Shown here one piece after another: positions 10,850 through 22,060 of a stretch of 64,000 bases of DNA (positions are counted from its first letter, which is position 1; every line of letters begins with the position of its first letter). Source of the stretch: Boesenbergia rotunda (Eukaryota > Streptophyta > Magnoliopsida > Zingiberales > Zingiberaceae); NCBI GenBank assembly GCA_024364735.1, contig JAGFNQ010000853.1, positions 124,001 through 188,000 of the forward strand. Reading direction: 5' to 3'. The notes below the pieces were generated by a model. It was not told the DNA's origin and made no database searches. It saw only the letters and a list, made by a program, of their open reading frames with translations. Made by a program: the position numbers and the translations under genes.

Positions 10850-11860
10850 AATATAGTAAAAAGAAGAAAGACTTATACTTGATATTTGTCGACCTAGAAA
10901 AAATTTATGATAGAGTCTCGAGGGAAATTACTTAAAGAATGTTTTAAAAGAAATGTGTAAACATAGTGTATGTTGAAATAATTAAAGATGTGTATGAAGA
11001 TGTAATGACAAGAGTGAAGATTTTAAACAGATTAATCGAAATCTTTCCTATAAAGGGGTTACATCAAGATCAACGTTAAGTTTATCTTTTTAAATTAATT
11101 ATTGATGAATTCACTAGACACATCCAAAATATGTTTATCATTATTTATGTTATTTATGGGTGATATTATTTTAATAGATAAGTCATAGGAAGAAGTAAAT
11201 TCCAAATTCAAATCAGGAAGTGAAATGTTTTAAGTTTAGTAGAGTAAAAATAGATTATATGAAATTTAAGCTTAGTGATTTTAGACATCGTAAAATAATT
11301 ATTAAAATAGAAAATGATGAGTTATTTGAACTAACAACTTTAGGTATTTATAATTATTTTTTCAATAGAATAGAGGGTTGGGAGAAAAATCTTATATAGA
11401 ATATAAATAAGATAATTGAAATAAGATCGTAAAGTATCTCTAAAATTTAAAAAAAAATCTATAAAACGATGATTAAACTTGCTATGTTATATGATATTGA
11501 ATACTAAACAATGACTTGAGTACATAAGTAAAAGGTTAGAGTAACAAAGACGATGATATTAAGATAGATGCACGGACATAAGAGAATGAATAAGATAAAA
11601 AATAAAAATATTAGAGAAAAAGTCAAGTTTGGGCCTATTAAAAAAAATTTTAAAAGACACGTTTAAGATGATATTAACATATTAGACTTAGATGAACAAT
11701 GATTGTTCTAATAAGATCATATTAAACTATGACAAATATGTATATTAAATAAGAAAGGAGATGATCATAAAAAATTTGATTAGTAATGATAAAATAAGAT
11801 AAAATTTATTTAAATATAGATAGTAATATAAAAGAGATAGAGATAAAGTTTAATTGTTAC
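10850..11860 (+). pseudogene. LINE (non-LTR retrotransposon) reverse transcriptase remnant
   Basis: Readings near 10870 give LYLIFVDLEKIYDRVSRE, matching the LxxxFxDLEKAYDRVPRE motif of plant non-LTR reverse transcriptases. Further on are IKGLHQDQR (from GLHQGS), YGDIILID (from FADDIVL) and, near 11490-11600, MIKLAMLYDIEY and MILRWMHGHKR. The order is right, but there are many stops. Almost every change is toward A or T. No 5' or 3' end or poly-A tail can be placed. The stretch 11870-12160 is AT-rich and holds nothing I can name. Confidence 0.8.
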
Positions 11861-12344
11861 TAAAATTGAAAAATATATATTGGCCATTCAAAATTTTTTT
11901 AATAAACGGGTTTTACAGAATTTTAATAAAAAATTAAAAATGTCTCGACTTTTTAAAAAAAATTACAGAATTTTTGCATACTAGCTATTCTATTTTAAAA
12001 TTTTTAATTAAAATTACTGCAATAAAGCTATATATTTTTAAAATAAAAATACGATCGGGAAAAAAATTAATAAAATACGCTTTCAAAATGAAATAATGGA
12101 CATTTGATTTATGTATTTTTGCTAATTTGCATTAAATTATGGAAAAAAAAATCAAAAGTACGTATATGTTAAGAGTTAATGCACCACGCCTCGATTGATT
12201 GTAATATGCGGCATATAAATATCATTATAAATATAGGATAGAAAAATATCAAAAATACTAAGAAATAAATAAGTATATAAATAGGAAATAAATAAATACA
12301 TAATAATATAAAATTCTCTAATACGACCCCTCAAAATGGTGTCC

Positions 12345-13991
12345 CAGAGATGATATCAATCTTGCTGCAAATATTAAATAGTCAAGGTCGAGAAAGTGAC
12401 TTGGTGAGTGCATCGACCAACTGATTGGCAGTAGACTCACAGTTTAGAAGACTTACCATATCATGAATAAAATGATAATCAATAGCCAAATGTTTTATCT
12501 AAAAGTAAAAAATAGGCTTAGTCGAAAGATAGGTGGTACCCAAATTATCGGTGAAGAACACAACAAGTGTGATAACCGAAAGAAGTAGCTCTATTAAAAG
12601 TGGCTTAATTCATTGAAGCTCTGATGACATAGAGGCTATAGCACAATATCCGGCCTCAGTCGAAGAGCATGTAACTGTGTGCTGCTTGGTTGATTTCCAG
12701 GAAACCATATTAGCACCTAGAAAAATAACAAATGCACCTGTAGAATATCGATTATCCAGATCTCCTGCCTAATCTGCATCAGAAAAATCATGAAAAGTGA
12801 GAGGTGTATCTGCAAGTTGACGAATGTCAAGATCTCTAGTACCATTGAGATACTAAAATAGACACTTCACAATGCCCCAGTGTGTCTAAAAAGGCATACA
12901 TAAACTATGAATGTGTGTTGACCGCAAAGAAAATATCAGGACGAGTCATACGGAGATGTTGTAAACCACCCACCACCTGTTGGAACTTATTTGCATCAAA
13001 AGACGGAGCCCCATCATGCAAAGTAAGATGAGAGCCTGCAGCAATATGAGTGGAAACTAGCTTGGAGGTAAGTATGTTGTGTTTAGAGAGGAGATCAATG
13101 ACATACTTTTGTTAGGACAAAAGAAAACCATTCGAAGCTATGTGAACCTCAACTCCGCATAGAAGATGGAAAGAGCCCCAAGATCCTAAGTTGCAAATTT
13201 GACATTAAGTGTGTATATTATGTCGTCAATGACAAAACCTTCACTACTTGTAATGATTAGATCATCTACGCATACGGGGAAATAAATAACAGTGTTATCC
13301 CAATGATAAACAAATAAAGAGGTATCAACCCAGGAGGCGATAATGTCACGAGAGACCAAGAAGGCGTGAAGCCCCAAATACCAAGCGGACGTAGATTGCT
13401 TCAAGCCATAAATCGCCTTATGCAAATAACACACATGATCTGAAAATTTAGCACTGCGCATACTAGAAGATTGTGTCATATAAACCTCCTTTATAAGACG
13501 TTCATTGATAAACGCATTGTTGACATCAAGTTTGTGAAGACACCACCATCGATTCACAACCAGACTAAGAACAATACGAATGGTTACCGAGTTAATAACA
13601 TAGTTGAATATGTATCATGAAAGTCAATACCAGGATGCTGATGAAAGCCCTTGGTAATAAGGCGAGCCTTATATCGATCTACAGAGCTATCAAGATTGCG
13701 CTTAATGTGAAACACTCACTCGTTACCCATAAGATTCTGGTCTCGTGAAGATGGGATATGAGTCCAAATCTGATTATGGAGAAGAGCATCATACTTTTGT
13801 GCATGACCTATACCCAGTTCAGATCTTTGAGCATCTGCGTGTCAGATGATAGTTCACAAGGCTATGAAAGACTAGTATGAAGGATATACTTTAGGTTGAT
13901 TTTGTAAATGATATTTTTAGAGCGAATTTGCATGAGATGTTGGTTTAGGGAAGCGTAAGGGAAAGAGAGAGGGGAAAAGAGAGGTGATGAG
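12345..13991 (-). pseudogene. Copia element C, 3' half: reverse transcriptase and RNase H
   Basis: Reading the minus strand from 13991 gives a copia RT. LMGNEWVFHIKRNLDSSVDR and YKARLITKGFHQ are followed by RWWCLHKLDVNNAFINERL and AIYGLKQSTSAWY, a changed AxYGLKQxPRxW motif. VCVDDLIITS follows, with the catalytic YVDD region now CVDD. RNase H follows with SDADAGDLDNRYSTGAF-like and SSTEAGYCAIASMSSE motifs. Frameshifts and stops are frequent. The sequence stops abruptly at the junction with element A. Confidence 0.85.
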
Positions 13992-14933
13992 TGTAAGTAA
14001 CCCAGGTTGATTTTAATGTGGTCAACCGATTTAAGTTAAGTCCTGGTATTTTTAATCCCTATGTCTAAGTGTACAAGAACTTAGGAGTGCAGGAAGTCGA
14101 GTGGAAAACACAGCGGTCGAGAAGGATGGCACGGAAAGGGAGCCGACGGGCTCGGTGCATTCGAGGGACGCGGAGCTCTGCGGAAGAGTACGTCGGTAGA
14201 GCGAGAAGGACGCGCGCGGCGTCTGAGGGACGAGAAGCCGGGAGGAAGGACGCTCAAGGGGCGAAAGGCTGGAGTCGAGTTTGGGTGAGTCTAACTCCAG
14301 TTTTCTAGAAATCACCCAAGAAGACCGGAAGTCACATTGGAGAGTGGTCAGCGGTTGCTGACCAAACCCACTTTCGGGCGCCCGTAAGCATACGGGCGCT
14401 TGGGCTCTCGGGCGCCCAAGCACTCGGGCGCCCTTGTGCATACAGGCACCCGAGAGGTTGTTTTTAGCCGTTTGCGAATGTTGCTCTTTGGATAACTATC
14501 ATGCCATGTGTCAAGCACCTAAGAGCACTCGAGCGCCCTATAAGTGTCACGTCAGCAAACGGATAAGTCTGACCAGGGCTATAAATAGACCCCTAGAACT
14601 TAGTTTCAATTAACTCATTCAATTCAAGCATTAGCAAATGAATTCAGTATAGTTTTTCTTTCTTTTCAGAGCTTTCCACATGTAAGAGGCTTCTCCGCCC
14701 GAAAGAGTTTTATTCAGAAGAATCGAGCTATATTCTGCCTTGGATTAGCAACCTCTCCGATTGTAAACCAAGTAAAATTCTTACTGCCTCTTTCCATTAA
14801 GTTTGTTATATTTTTTATGCTATTTATTATTTGCATTAACTAACAAACATCTTTGTTTAAAGATAAACAAAAGATTTGAATTTTTATTTTCAGGGGCAAT
14901 TCACCCCCTCTTGCCGACCTTCGATCATCGTCA
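13992..14933 (+). repeat. 5' LTR of element A
   Basis: 942 bp, starting TGTAAG and ending near CATCGTCA before the primer site. The U3 part (14370-14460, plus 14525-14540) holds a cluster of GGGCGCCC-type palindromes. The TATAAATAGAC promoter motif is at about 14580. About 80 bp of this palindrome region are missing from the 3' copy. Confidence 0.85.
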
Positions 14934-14993
14934 ATTGGTATTAGAGCAAAGACGCAGTAGAAGAATTGACCGCCATCTAAAGCAACTTTCAAA

Positions 14994-15396
14994 ATGGTTG
15001 GACCGGTCATCTACCTACCAAAGTTTAAGGAGAAGTTTGCATTTTGGAAACGCAAAATGGAGGTATTTTTCAAAATAGACTTTAGTATTTTACTAACAAT
15101 GAAATTTGGTTTTGAAGTACCTAGAGATAATAACGGAAATGAACTTGAAGAACATCACTGGACTGAAAAGCAAGGCGATGAATTTTCGGCAAACGGTAAG
15201 GCCGAGTTTCATCTTCTAAGTGTACTATCAGCTTAGGAAATCAAATGAATCAGAATATACAATCCGCTAAAGACCTCTGGCATAAAATGTTGGAACTCCA
15301 TGAAGAATTGAAGGAAGTACAATCTGACTCCTCAATAGACACCAACTCATCTTCAGAAGAGTCTGACATTGTGGAGGCTAACGGACTAGCACTAAT
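14994..15396 (+). pseudogene. Copia gag fragment of element A
   Basis: The frame from 14994 reads KFKEKFAFWKRKMEVFF and GFEVPRD, the DUF4219/UBN2-like N-terminal gag of copia elements. It is similar to the gag of element E (KFEGKFAWWEKRMEVFF). A stop at 15234 interrupts it. It resumes at 15245 with AKDLWHKMLELHE, then an acidic Ser-rich tail (SSIDTNSSSEES). The CACTA insertion at 15397 breaks it. The tail continues at 19630 with EYLSEDSESSSKMSLDEGG and a Lys-rich stretch full of stops. There is no zinc knuckle. Confidence 0.75.
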
Positions 15397-15826
15397 CACT
15401 AGTACAAAAAAGACCTTTAACAACGGCTTTTAACACCGGTTGTATTAAAACCGGTGTTAAAAAAAGGCGGTGGCATTTTTGTAATTATTTGAACTTTAAA
15501 ATACTTTTAACACCGGTTCTTTTAACAACCGGTGTTAAAAATATATTTAACTACGGTTTTATAAATAACCGGGGTCATATGTTATAATTATTTGAACTTT
15601 AAAATACTTTTAACACCGGTTCTTTTAACAACCGGTGTTAAAAATATATTTGACTATGGTTTTGTAAATTTTCTAGATTTTTAGAATTTTTAGATTTTTA
15701 GAATTTTTTATTGTTTTTTTACGAAGTTAAGAATATTTTAATTGGATAAATGGTTTTTAAAGGAAATCTGTTTATACCATCGTGGAAATAATTTCTGAAG
15801 TTTTAATTCAAAACCCTAAGTTATTA

Positions 15827-16162
15827 TTAAACGGCGCCGCTTCTTTTTTTTCTCCTTCCGCACGCGCGACAGCTACTGTCCCGAAGACTGCCGTTTCCGC
15901 GGGGCTGCCAACCCTCACCGTCGGCCGCGAACCCTTCGCCGGAAGCCGTTCGGCCTCCGCCCGGACGTGCGAAGCTGCCGTTGTAGGCCGCCAAATCGTC
16001 GAGATCCGCTGCTTTTCTCCTGTCCGCAAGCCGCGAGAAAACCGCTGCCCGTCGCCGTCGCCGTCGCAGCGAACGGCCGACCACATCTCCTATCACCGAC
16101 CGCTTGCGCCGCCAGCCGACCACTGCCGACGACACCAACCATTGTCGGAGAAGAAGAGTTAG
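15827..16162 (+). other. GC-rich captured 5' exon (probable UTR) of a host gene
   Basis: A 330-bp island of high GC in otherwise AT-rich DNA, typical of a monocot first exon. It ends in GTTAG/GTAAC, a plausible splice donor at about 16163. Several overlapping ORFs on both strands arise only from the GC content. A 1.3-kb intron-like AT-rich stretch joins it to the ATG exon at 17453, so both may be parts of one captured gene. Confidence 0.45.
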
Positions 16163-17452
16163 GTAACAAAGTTAATTAATTCGTTCATTGACTTTTGGTT
16201 TAATAGATGTGTTTGGTTGGCTTAATTAGTTTGATGGATTCAGAGTGATTTCTTTAGTTATACCAATGCTAGGAATAGCCGAAAAGGTCGTGGAGTTCCT
16301 GCTTCATTTCCATTTGCTGGCAGATTTTCCGGTTTCTGTTCAAGGAAAATTGGGTTTTTAGTGATGTATTCAAATTAATTGATTTAAAATTTAACTTTTA
16401 TTTCAGATTTAGTATATAGAATTATTTATAGGTTATGGAGTATAAATTGAATGAACAGTGTATTGGTTCGTATATAGGTGTTGATTAAATGGTTAATTGA
16501 TTTATTAACTACCACGGTAAGGTAATTAAATATTATTTGTCTAATTAAGGATGTGATTAATTAGTTAAATAATCAATTTATAGATCAAGTAATTAGTCAC
16601 GGGATAAATAAATTAAAGTAATTGATTTACTGTTTAATTATTGACTAATTAAATCATAGTTCGGCAAATTGATTGAGAGAGCATTATTCGATCAAGAAAA
16701 TTGCTATAATACGAATAAGAAATCTAGATGATTTCTAAAGGGGAAAATGGATTATTATAGTATTTATGGTTAGTAGGATTATTCTTGTATTTAGTTTGTT
16801 TTGTATTCAGTACTTTTAGGATTTTGAGTTTCAGATAAATCATTTGACTTGAAGATGGTTTGGATGATCTACTATAGAGGTGGGTAGTTCCTCTGATCTC
16901 TTTAGTTTCTTTGACCTTAGTGCATGATTCTGTTATTTGCATTGATTCTGTAGTAGTTATTTTTACCTTGATATTTAGTCTATGTTACTTCTTGAGTTTG
17001 ACCTTATTGCAGTCTATTTTGATATCTATGCAGACTTATTATTGTTTACGCATGATGTTATACATGATGTATCAGACCGTAGCGTAGCTTGCAGGTTTTA
17101 CTCTGGAATGGGGCCTTTACTCTATCAAGTAGATCAAACAGGTATTTTGAGATGAGATGGACAAACTATTGTTGTCTTGTTTTCTTGGTCATTGTTTTGT
17201 GGAATTATAAGGTAGAAGTTATTTTCATTTGATACTAACAAACGGTATCTTGTGATCTTAGTTTTAATGGTTCATCTGTAATATTGCTTAACTATCCTAT
17301 TTCTGGTATTTAAAAGCAATTGCTGCATTGGATATACTTTCTTGTTGTCTTTCTCTTTCTTAGAATTGAACGAGTCTGTTTTTTATGAGAGAATTGTGCA
17401 TGACTAAGCAAAATCTTCCTTGCACTTGAATTAAACAGTCTAGAGATTTGCA

Positions 17453-17708
17453 ATGGATCCTGGCATGGAGCAACTTCGGCAAACTTTGGTTGAGGTTGAA
17501 ACAGAAGCTGAGGAACTTTTTTTAGCAAGACATCAGGTTAGGACCTTTTCTGGTCTCTACTACCAACTTATCAATTCTCTAGTCTAGTTGCATCTAATGT
17601 TTCCTGTATCGACAGCTTGTAGAAAATGATAGGCTTAGGAATGCTAATAGAGAAGCTCTGACAGCTCTACGTAGGAGAGCTCAGACTACAAGGAGTAACA
17701 TTATATAG
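17453..17708 (+). pseudogene. Captured N-terminal fragment, possibly PDRG1-like (p53/DNA damage-regulated protein)
   Basis: Two exons (17453-17536, donor GTTAGG; 17616-17708) join in frame into 58 codons starting MDPGMEQLRQTLVEVE and containing NREALTALRRRAQTTRS before a TAG. NREALTALRKRARTTK is the motif I associate with plant p53/DNA-damage-regulated, prefoldin-like proteins, so this would be the N-terminal third. The identification is from memory and moderate at best. The stop falls where the captured piece runs into unrelated sequence. A transcript from the upstream GC-rich exon could still make this short coiled-coil peptide. Confidence 0.45.
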
Positions 17709-18452
17709 CGAATTGCAAAGATTTGACAAGTGCTATTATTATTGAGGGACTTATTGTCTGTTACTGTACAAGGTAATATTTTGTTCATTCGACTTTGTCC
17801 ATTCTTCATTTCTTTGATGAGCTAAGCGAAGAGAGTTCTTCTGCCTAATGTAATTTAGTTTGTTACCTTGAATAGCAGCTGTTTTCTCCCCTTCTCCAAA
17901 AGTTGATATTTAATGGTACATTGTGACATTTGTGCGTTTCCTGTAAACTGTAATTCAGTAAAAGGATATCAATGGAATTAAGTTTCAGTTGATTATATTA
18001 GTTCGTCTTATTTTATGATTGAAGCATCAGGTATGGGCTGCAAGTGCAAAACCTGAAGCCTGCGATATCTCTGTGCAGCTTAACACGTATTATTAGACAA
18101 GGTTTGTGAGTTGTGACCTCTTTATTATATTTGTTTTCATCCCTGCAATATTCTGTTCTATGTCATCTCATGTTAGCTTAAATGCCACAGGAGCATATAT
18201 ACTCACTTGCTAATGGGAATTCTTATGATTTCACATTCAAAATGCTTCATTTAGTGTGGCACCCGACAGAAAATTTAATTACTTGTGCTGCCTTGAACAG
18301 TTTGTACATGTATTATGCATGAAGATCATACTGGAAGTGAAGGTCTCATTTTGCAATTTTTTTTTATTTGGATTTGCTTCTCAAGGCACATAGCTTTTGA
18401 TGTTCAGTGAACAAGATACAGGAGCATGTAATTTGTTGCATGTTCTTACTAG

Positions 18453-18907
18453 GGCCAAACGATTGCTCAACAGAAGGAGTTCAATCTGAGAAAGCCCCCA
18501 TCATTCATTATGATTTACTGGTTTTGGGATTCTTGGTACTATACCTTAATCTATCTGCCTCTAGCTAGTTCTTTGGTTAAATCTCAAATGACATCTGACT
18601 CCTGAATCATTTACTTGGTTTTGCTGGCCAGACCTTGTTATGTGGTCTTATTGGAGTTCCACCTTCAAATGGTGTCATCCCACAATCTCCAATGCACACG
18701 AAAAGTTTGGCCACCCTCAAACACCAAGTAAGCTCCAAATTGTGAATGATTGATTATATTGCTTCTCTCTCCATAGCATTATTTGATATTTTTTCATTGA
18801 AATTTTCTCACAGTTGCTTCGCAATCGACTGGTAGCCACTACACGCCAAAGCATGAAAAGAAATTCAAGCTTGACTCAAGTACTGTATGGAAATATGCAA
18901 GACGCTT
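18453..18907 (+). pseudogene. BOR-type borate exporter exons captured by CACTA
   Basis: Three exons encode adjacent parts of a plant BOR (SLC4-like) boron transporter. Exon a (18453-18535) has AQQKEFNLRKPPSF and then a one-base deletion that shifts the HYDLL part out of frame. Exon b (18632-18727) reads LLCGLIGVPPSNGVIPQS followed by PMHTKSLATLKHQ, the most conserved BOR segment. Exon c (from 18814) reads LLRNRLVATTRQSMKRN and QVLYGNMQDAY. Splice signals are kept (GT at 18728, AG before 18814). BOR proteins export borate for xylem loading or tolerance. This truncated piece cannot transport, but could yield antisense or small RNA against the parent gene. Confidence 0.85.
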
Positions 18908-20135
18908 ATAAGAGATGGAATGCTAAGCTGGTCGAAGTTCTGCAACGTACTCCTCACTATTTGATCTTGGACTAGACCGTTTACTTGCAAACTCGTGTGG
19001 CAAGCTTCTACATTGTCTTTGCTTGGAAAATCACATAGCGAGTAGGAGTATAATGTGTTATTTGATTTACATTTTGCTTTTGTTGAAAGAAAAATGGATA
19101 GTTGTAAAATACATGGATTGTTTTGTTTTTGAAACTAATTGGATGTTGCATTTACTTAATTCATGGTGTGTTATTGATTATGGATAAACTATTATATTAT
19201 TGTGTTCTTTTATATGTCTAGAAAAATTATAAATAAAAATAAATATGAAATTTATATAAAAAATTAAGACTTTTAACACCGGTTGTTTCTAGAACCGATG
19301 TTAAAACATCATTTTTAACACCGGTTGTTTCCAGAACCGGTGTTAAAAATGATGTTTTAACACCGGTTGTTTCCAGAACTGGTGTTAAAAATGATGTTTT
19401 AACACCGGTTGTTTAAAATAACCGGTGTCTAAAATGGCTTTCCCGCCTCATAATTTTGAACTTTTAACAACGGTTATTAACCGGTGTTAAATCTATATAT
19501 TACACCGGTTTGTTAACCGGTGTTAAAAGTCTATACTTACAATGCCGGCTGGATCAACACCGGTTCCGGAACCGGTGTTAAAAGTCGAAAATAACCGGTG
19601 TTAAAAGCCTTTTTTTCCACTAGTGAATGGCCGAGTACCTATCAGAAGATAGTGAAAGTTCGTCCAAAATGAGCCTTGATGAAGGGGGATAGACTTCAGA
19701 AAGAAGCATCGATGAAGGGAGAGCTTCCAACTTTAAAAGTGATATAGTAAGTGTGGTATGTTTTCTACCTCTTGATCAGTTATATTTTGAAATTAAGAAA
19801 ATGATGAAATCCCTGTGTTAACTAAAAACAAAAAATACAGATTTAAAGAAGAAATGAACTTCTGCTTTAGAAATATTTGATAAGTTAAAATTTAAAAATA
19901 AAATTATGAGGGTTCAAATCGAAAAATTGAAAAACAATCATGCATGCTCAAATTATCTTCAAAATTTAAAAATTAAATATTTTGAAAATTTTAATTGGTA
20001 TTTAAATATCACAAGCATCAAATTTTAAAAATTCCTAAGACTTATATTCATTCAAGATTTTTGGTTAATTCTGTTGGCAAAAATTTATATTGGATCCCAA
20101 AATCAGTACTGAATTGTTAGATATTATTTAACATT

Positions 20136-20876
20136 CACTAGTGGAAAAAACGCTTTTAACACCGGTTATTTTCGACTTTTAACACCGGTTCCGGAACCGG
20201 TGTTGATCCAGCCGGCATTGTAAGTATAGACTTTTAACACCGGTTAACAAACCGGTGTAATATATAGATTTAACACCGGTTAATAACCATTGTTAAAAGT
20301 TCAATTATGAGGCGGGAAAGTCATTTTAGACACCGGTTATTTTAAATAACCGGCGTTCAAACATCATTTTTAACACCAGTTCTGGAAACAACCGGTGTTA
20401 AAACATCATTTTTAACACCGGTTCTGGAAACAACCAGTGTTAAAACATCATTTTTAACACCGGTTCTGGAAACAACCGGTGTTAAAAATGATGTTTTAAC
20501 ACCGGTTCTAGAAACAACCGGTGTCAAAAGTCTTAATTTTTTATATAAATTTCATATTTATTTTTATTTATAATTTTTCTAGACATATAAAAGAACACAA
20601 TAATATAATAGTTTATCCATAATCAATAACACGCCATGAATTAAGTAAATGCAACATCCAATTAGTTTCAAAAACAAAACAATCCATGTATTTTACAACT
20701 ATCCATTTTTCTTTCAACAAAAGTAAAATGTAAATCAAATAACACATTATACTCCTACTCGCTATGTGATTTTCCAAGCAAAGACAATGTAGAAGCTTGC
20801 CACACGAGTTTGCAAGTAAACGGTCTAGTCCAAGATCAAATAGTGAGGAGTACGTTGCAGAACTTCGACCAGCTTA
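20136..20876 (-). mobile_element. Truncated CACTA end, inverted copy of 18924-19625
   Basis: Starts CACTAGTGGAAAAAAC at 20136, followed by the same ACACCGGTT palindrome array. It then reads as the near-exact reverse complement of the 3' part of the CACTA element on its left, stopping at about 20876 (GACCAGCTTA). The other end of this copy is missing. With the first element it forms an inverted repeat of about 700-740 bp around a 510-bp spacer of element A. Confidence 0.92.
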
Positions 20877-21476
20877 TATTCTTTCGTTGTAATTTTGTTA
20901 AAATCTTTTAAGATAACTATTTGTATAAAAATTAGTTTAATTTTTTATAGAGTATGCTTTGTTCTATCTATAGAAATTTTTTCAAAATTTTTTAGATAAA
21001 CGAATTTATTATGATTTTTCGTTCGAAAATATGGTCTTAAATTTTAAAAATACTTAAAACATTAATTTCATCAAATCCATTTTTTTTTAGAATCTGTAAA
21101 TTATCTTCTAAGTCTTGAGAAAAATTTTCAAATTTATTTGATATCAAAATCTCAATTTAAATTACTTTTCTGAATTGTCAATATTGAATTCAAAATTTAA
21201 AAAAAAATTGAATTTTTTGGAAACTAATTACTGTGTTAAAAATCTTTTCATAAATTTTGAAAGAAATTTTGGATTATCTTTAAATTTTTGTAAACATTTC
21301 CCTTAATATTTTAAGTTTTTGATGTGATTAAAGGGGGGAGAAGTTGTATTAAGTTAAGGGCTAGACTTTAATTTTAAATTTTTTAGTACTTACACTATTA
21401 TATATTTGTTCATATTTTGTTTATATTTGTTTACCCTAAATTAACTCGGGTTGATGCGTATCAAAAGGGGGGAGAT

Positions 21477-22060
21477 TGTAAGTACCCCAGGTTGGTTTTG
21501 ATGTGGTCAACCGATTTAAGTTAGGTCTTGGTGTTTTTAATTCCTGTGTCTAAGTATGCAAGAACTTAGGAGCGCAGAAAGTCGAGCCAAAGACGCAACG
21601 GTCGAGAAGGATGACATAGAAAGGGAGCCAACGGGCTCGGTGCATCTGAGGGACGTGGAGCTCTGCGAAAGAGTACGCTGGTGGAGTGAGAAGGGCGTGT
21701 GCGGCGTCTGAGGGACGAGAAGCCGAGAGGAAGGATGCTCGAGAAGTGAAAGACCGAAGTCGGGTTCGGGTGAGCCTAACTCCGATTAGCTAGAAATCAC
21801 CCAAGAAGACCGGAAGTCACGCTGGAGATACTCTCGGGCGCTCGAGCGCCCCTGTGCATACAAGCGCTCGAGAGGCTATTTTTAGCTGTTTACGAACATT
21901 GCTCTTTGGATAACTATCAGGCCACGTGCCATGCGCCCAAGAGCACTCGGGCGCCCTATAAGTGCCACGTCAGTAAATTGATAAGTCTGACCGGGGATAT
22001 AAATAGAACCCTAGAGCTCAGTTTCAATCAACTCATTCAATTCAAGCATTAGCAAACGAG
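21477..22060 (+). repeat. 3' LTR of element A, truncated
   Basis: Starts TGTAAGTACCCC after the purine tract and aligns with the 5' LTR at 13992 as far as AGCAAACGAG. The last 290 bp or so of the LTR are missing. The sequence switches at 22060/22061 to the middle of the B LTR. Confidence 0.9.

Larger units (their letters stand above)
15397..19625. mobile_element. Gene-capturing CACTA transposon (complete)
   Basis: Starts CACTAGTACAAAAAAG at 15397 and ends CTTTTTTTCCACTAGTG at 19625. Both outer flanks carry AAT (15394-15396 and 19626-19628), the 3-bp duplication expected for CACTA elements. Subterminal arrays of ACACCGGTT...AACCGGTGTT palindromes occupy 15420-15660 and 19265-19610. There is no transposase in the 4229 bp. 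Instead, the inside holds a GC-rich exon-like segment (15827-16162), a short two-exon ORF (17453-17708) and three exons of a BOR borate exporter (18453-18907). It is therefore non-autonomous and of Pack type. Confidence 0.92.
13992..22060 (+). mobile_element. Copia-type non-autonomous element A (Sirevirus-like)
   Basis: The 5' LTR (13992-14933) starts TGTAAGTAACCC. It is followed by the primer site TGGTATTAGAGC (14936-14947; tRNA-Met type with one change). A gag fragment begins at 14994. A purine tract AAAAGGGGGGAGA lies just before the 3' LTR start at 21477. The 3' LTR is cut at 22060. The LTRs differ at more than a tenth of positions, so A is much older than B. No protease, integrase, RT or RNase H is present. 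The inside is largely replaced by CACTA DNA (15397-19625 and 20136-20876). The stretch 20880-21470 is AT-rich and noncoding. Confidence 0.85.

Noticed and set aside
15808..16179. Five overlapping ORFs on both strands in the GC-rich island
   Set aside because: High GC removes stops in all frames. None has a recognisable domain. The segment fits a captured untranslated first exon better.
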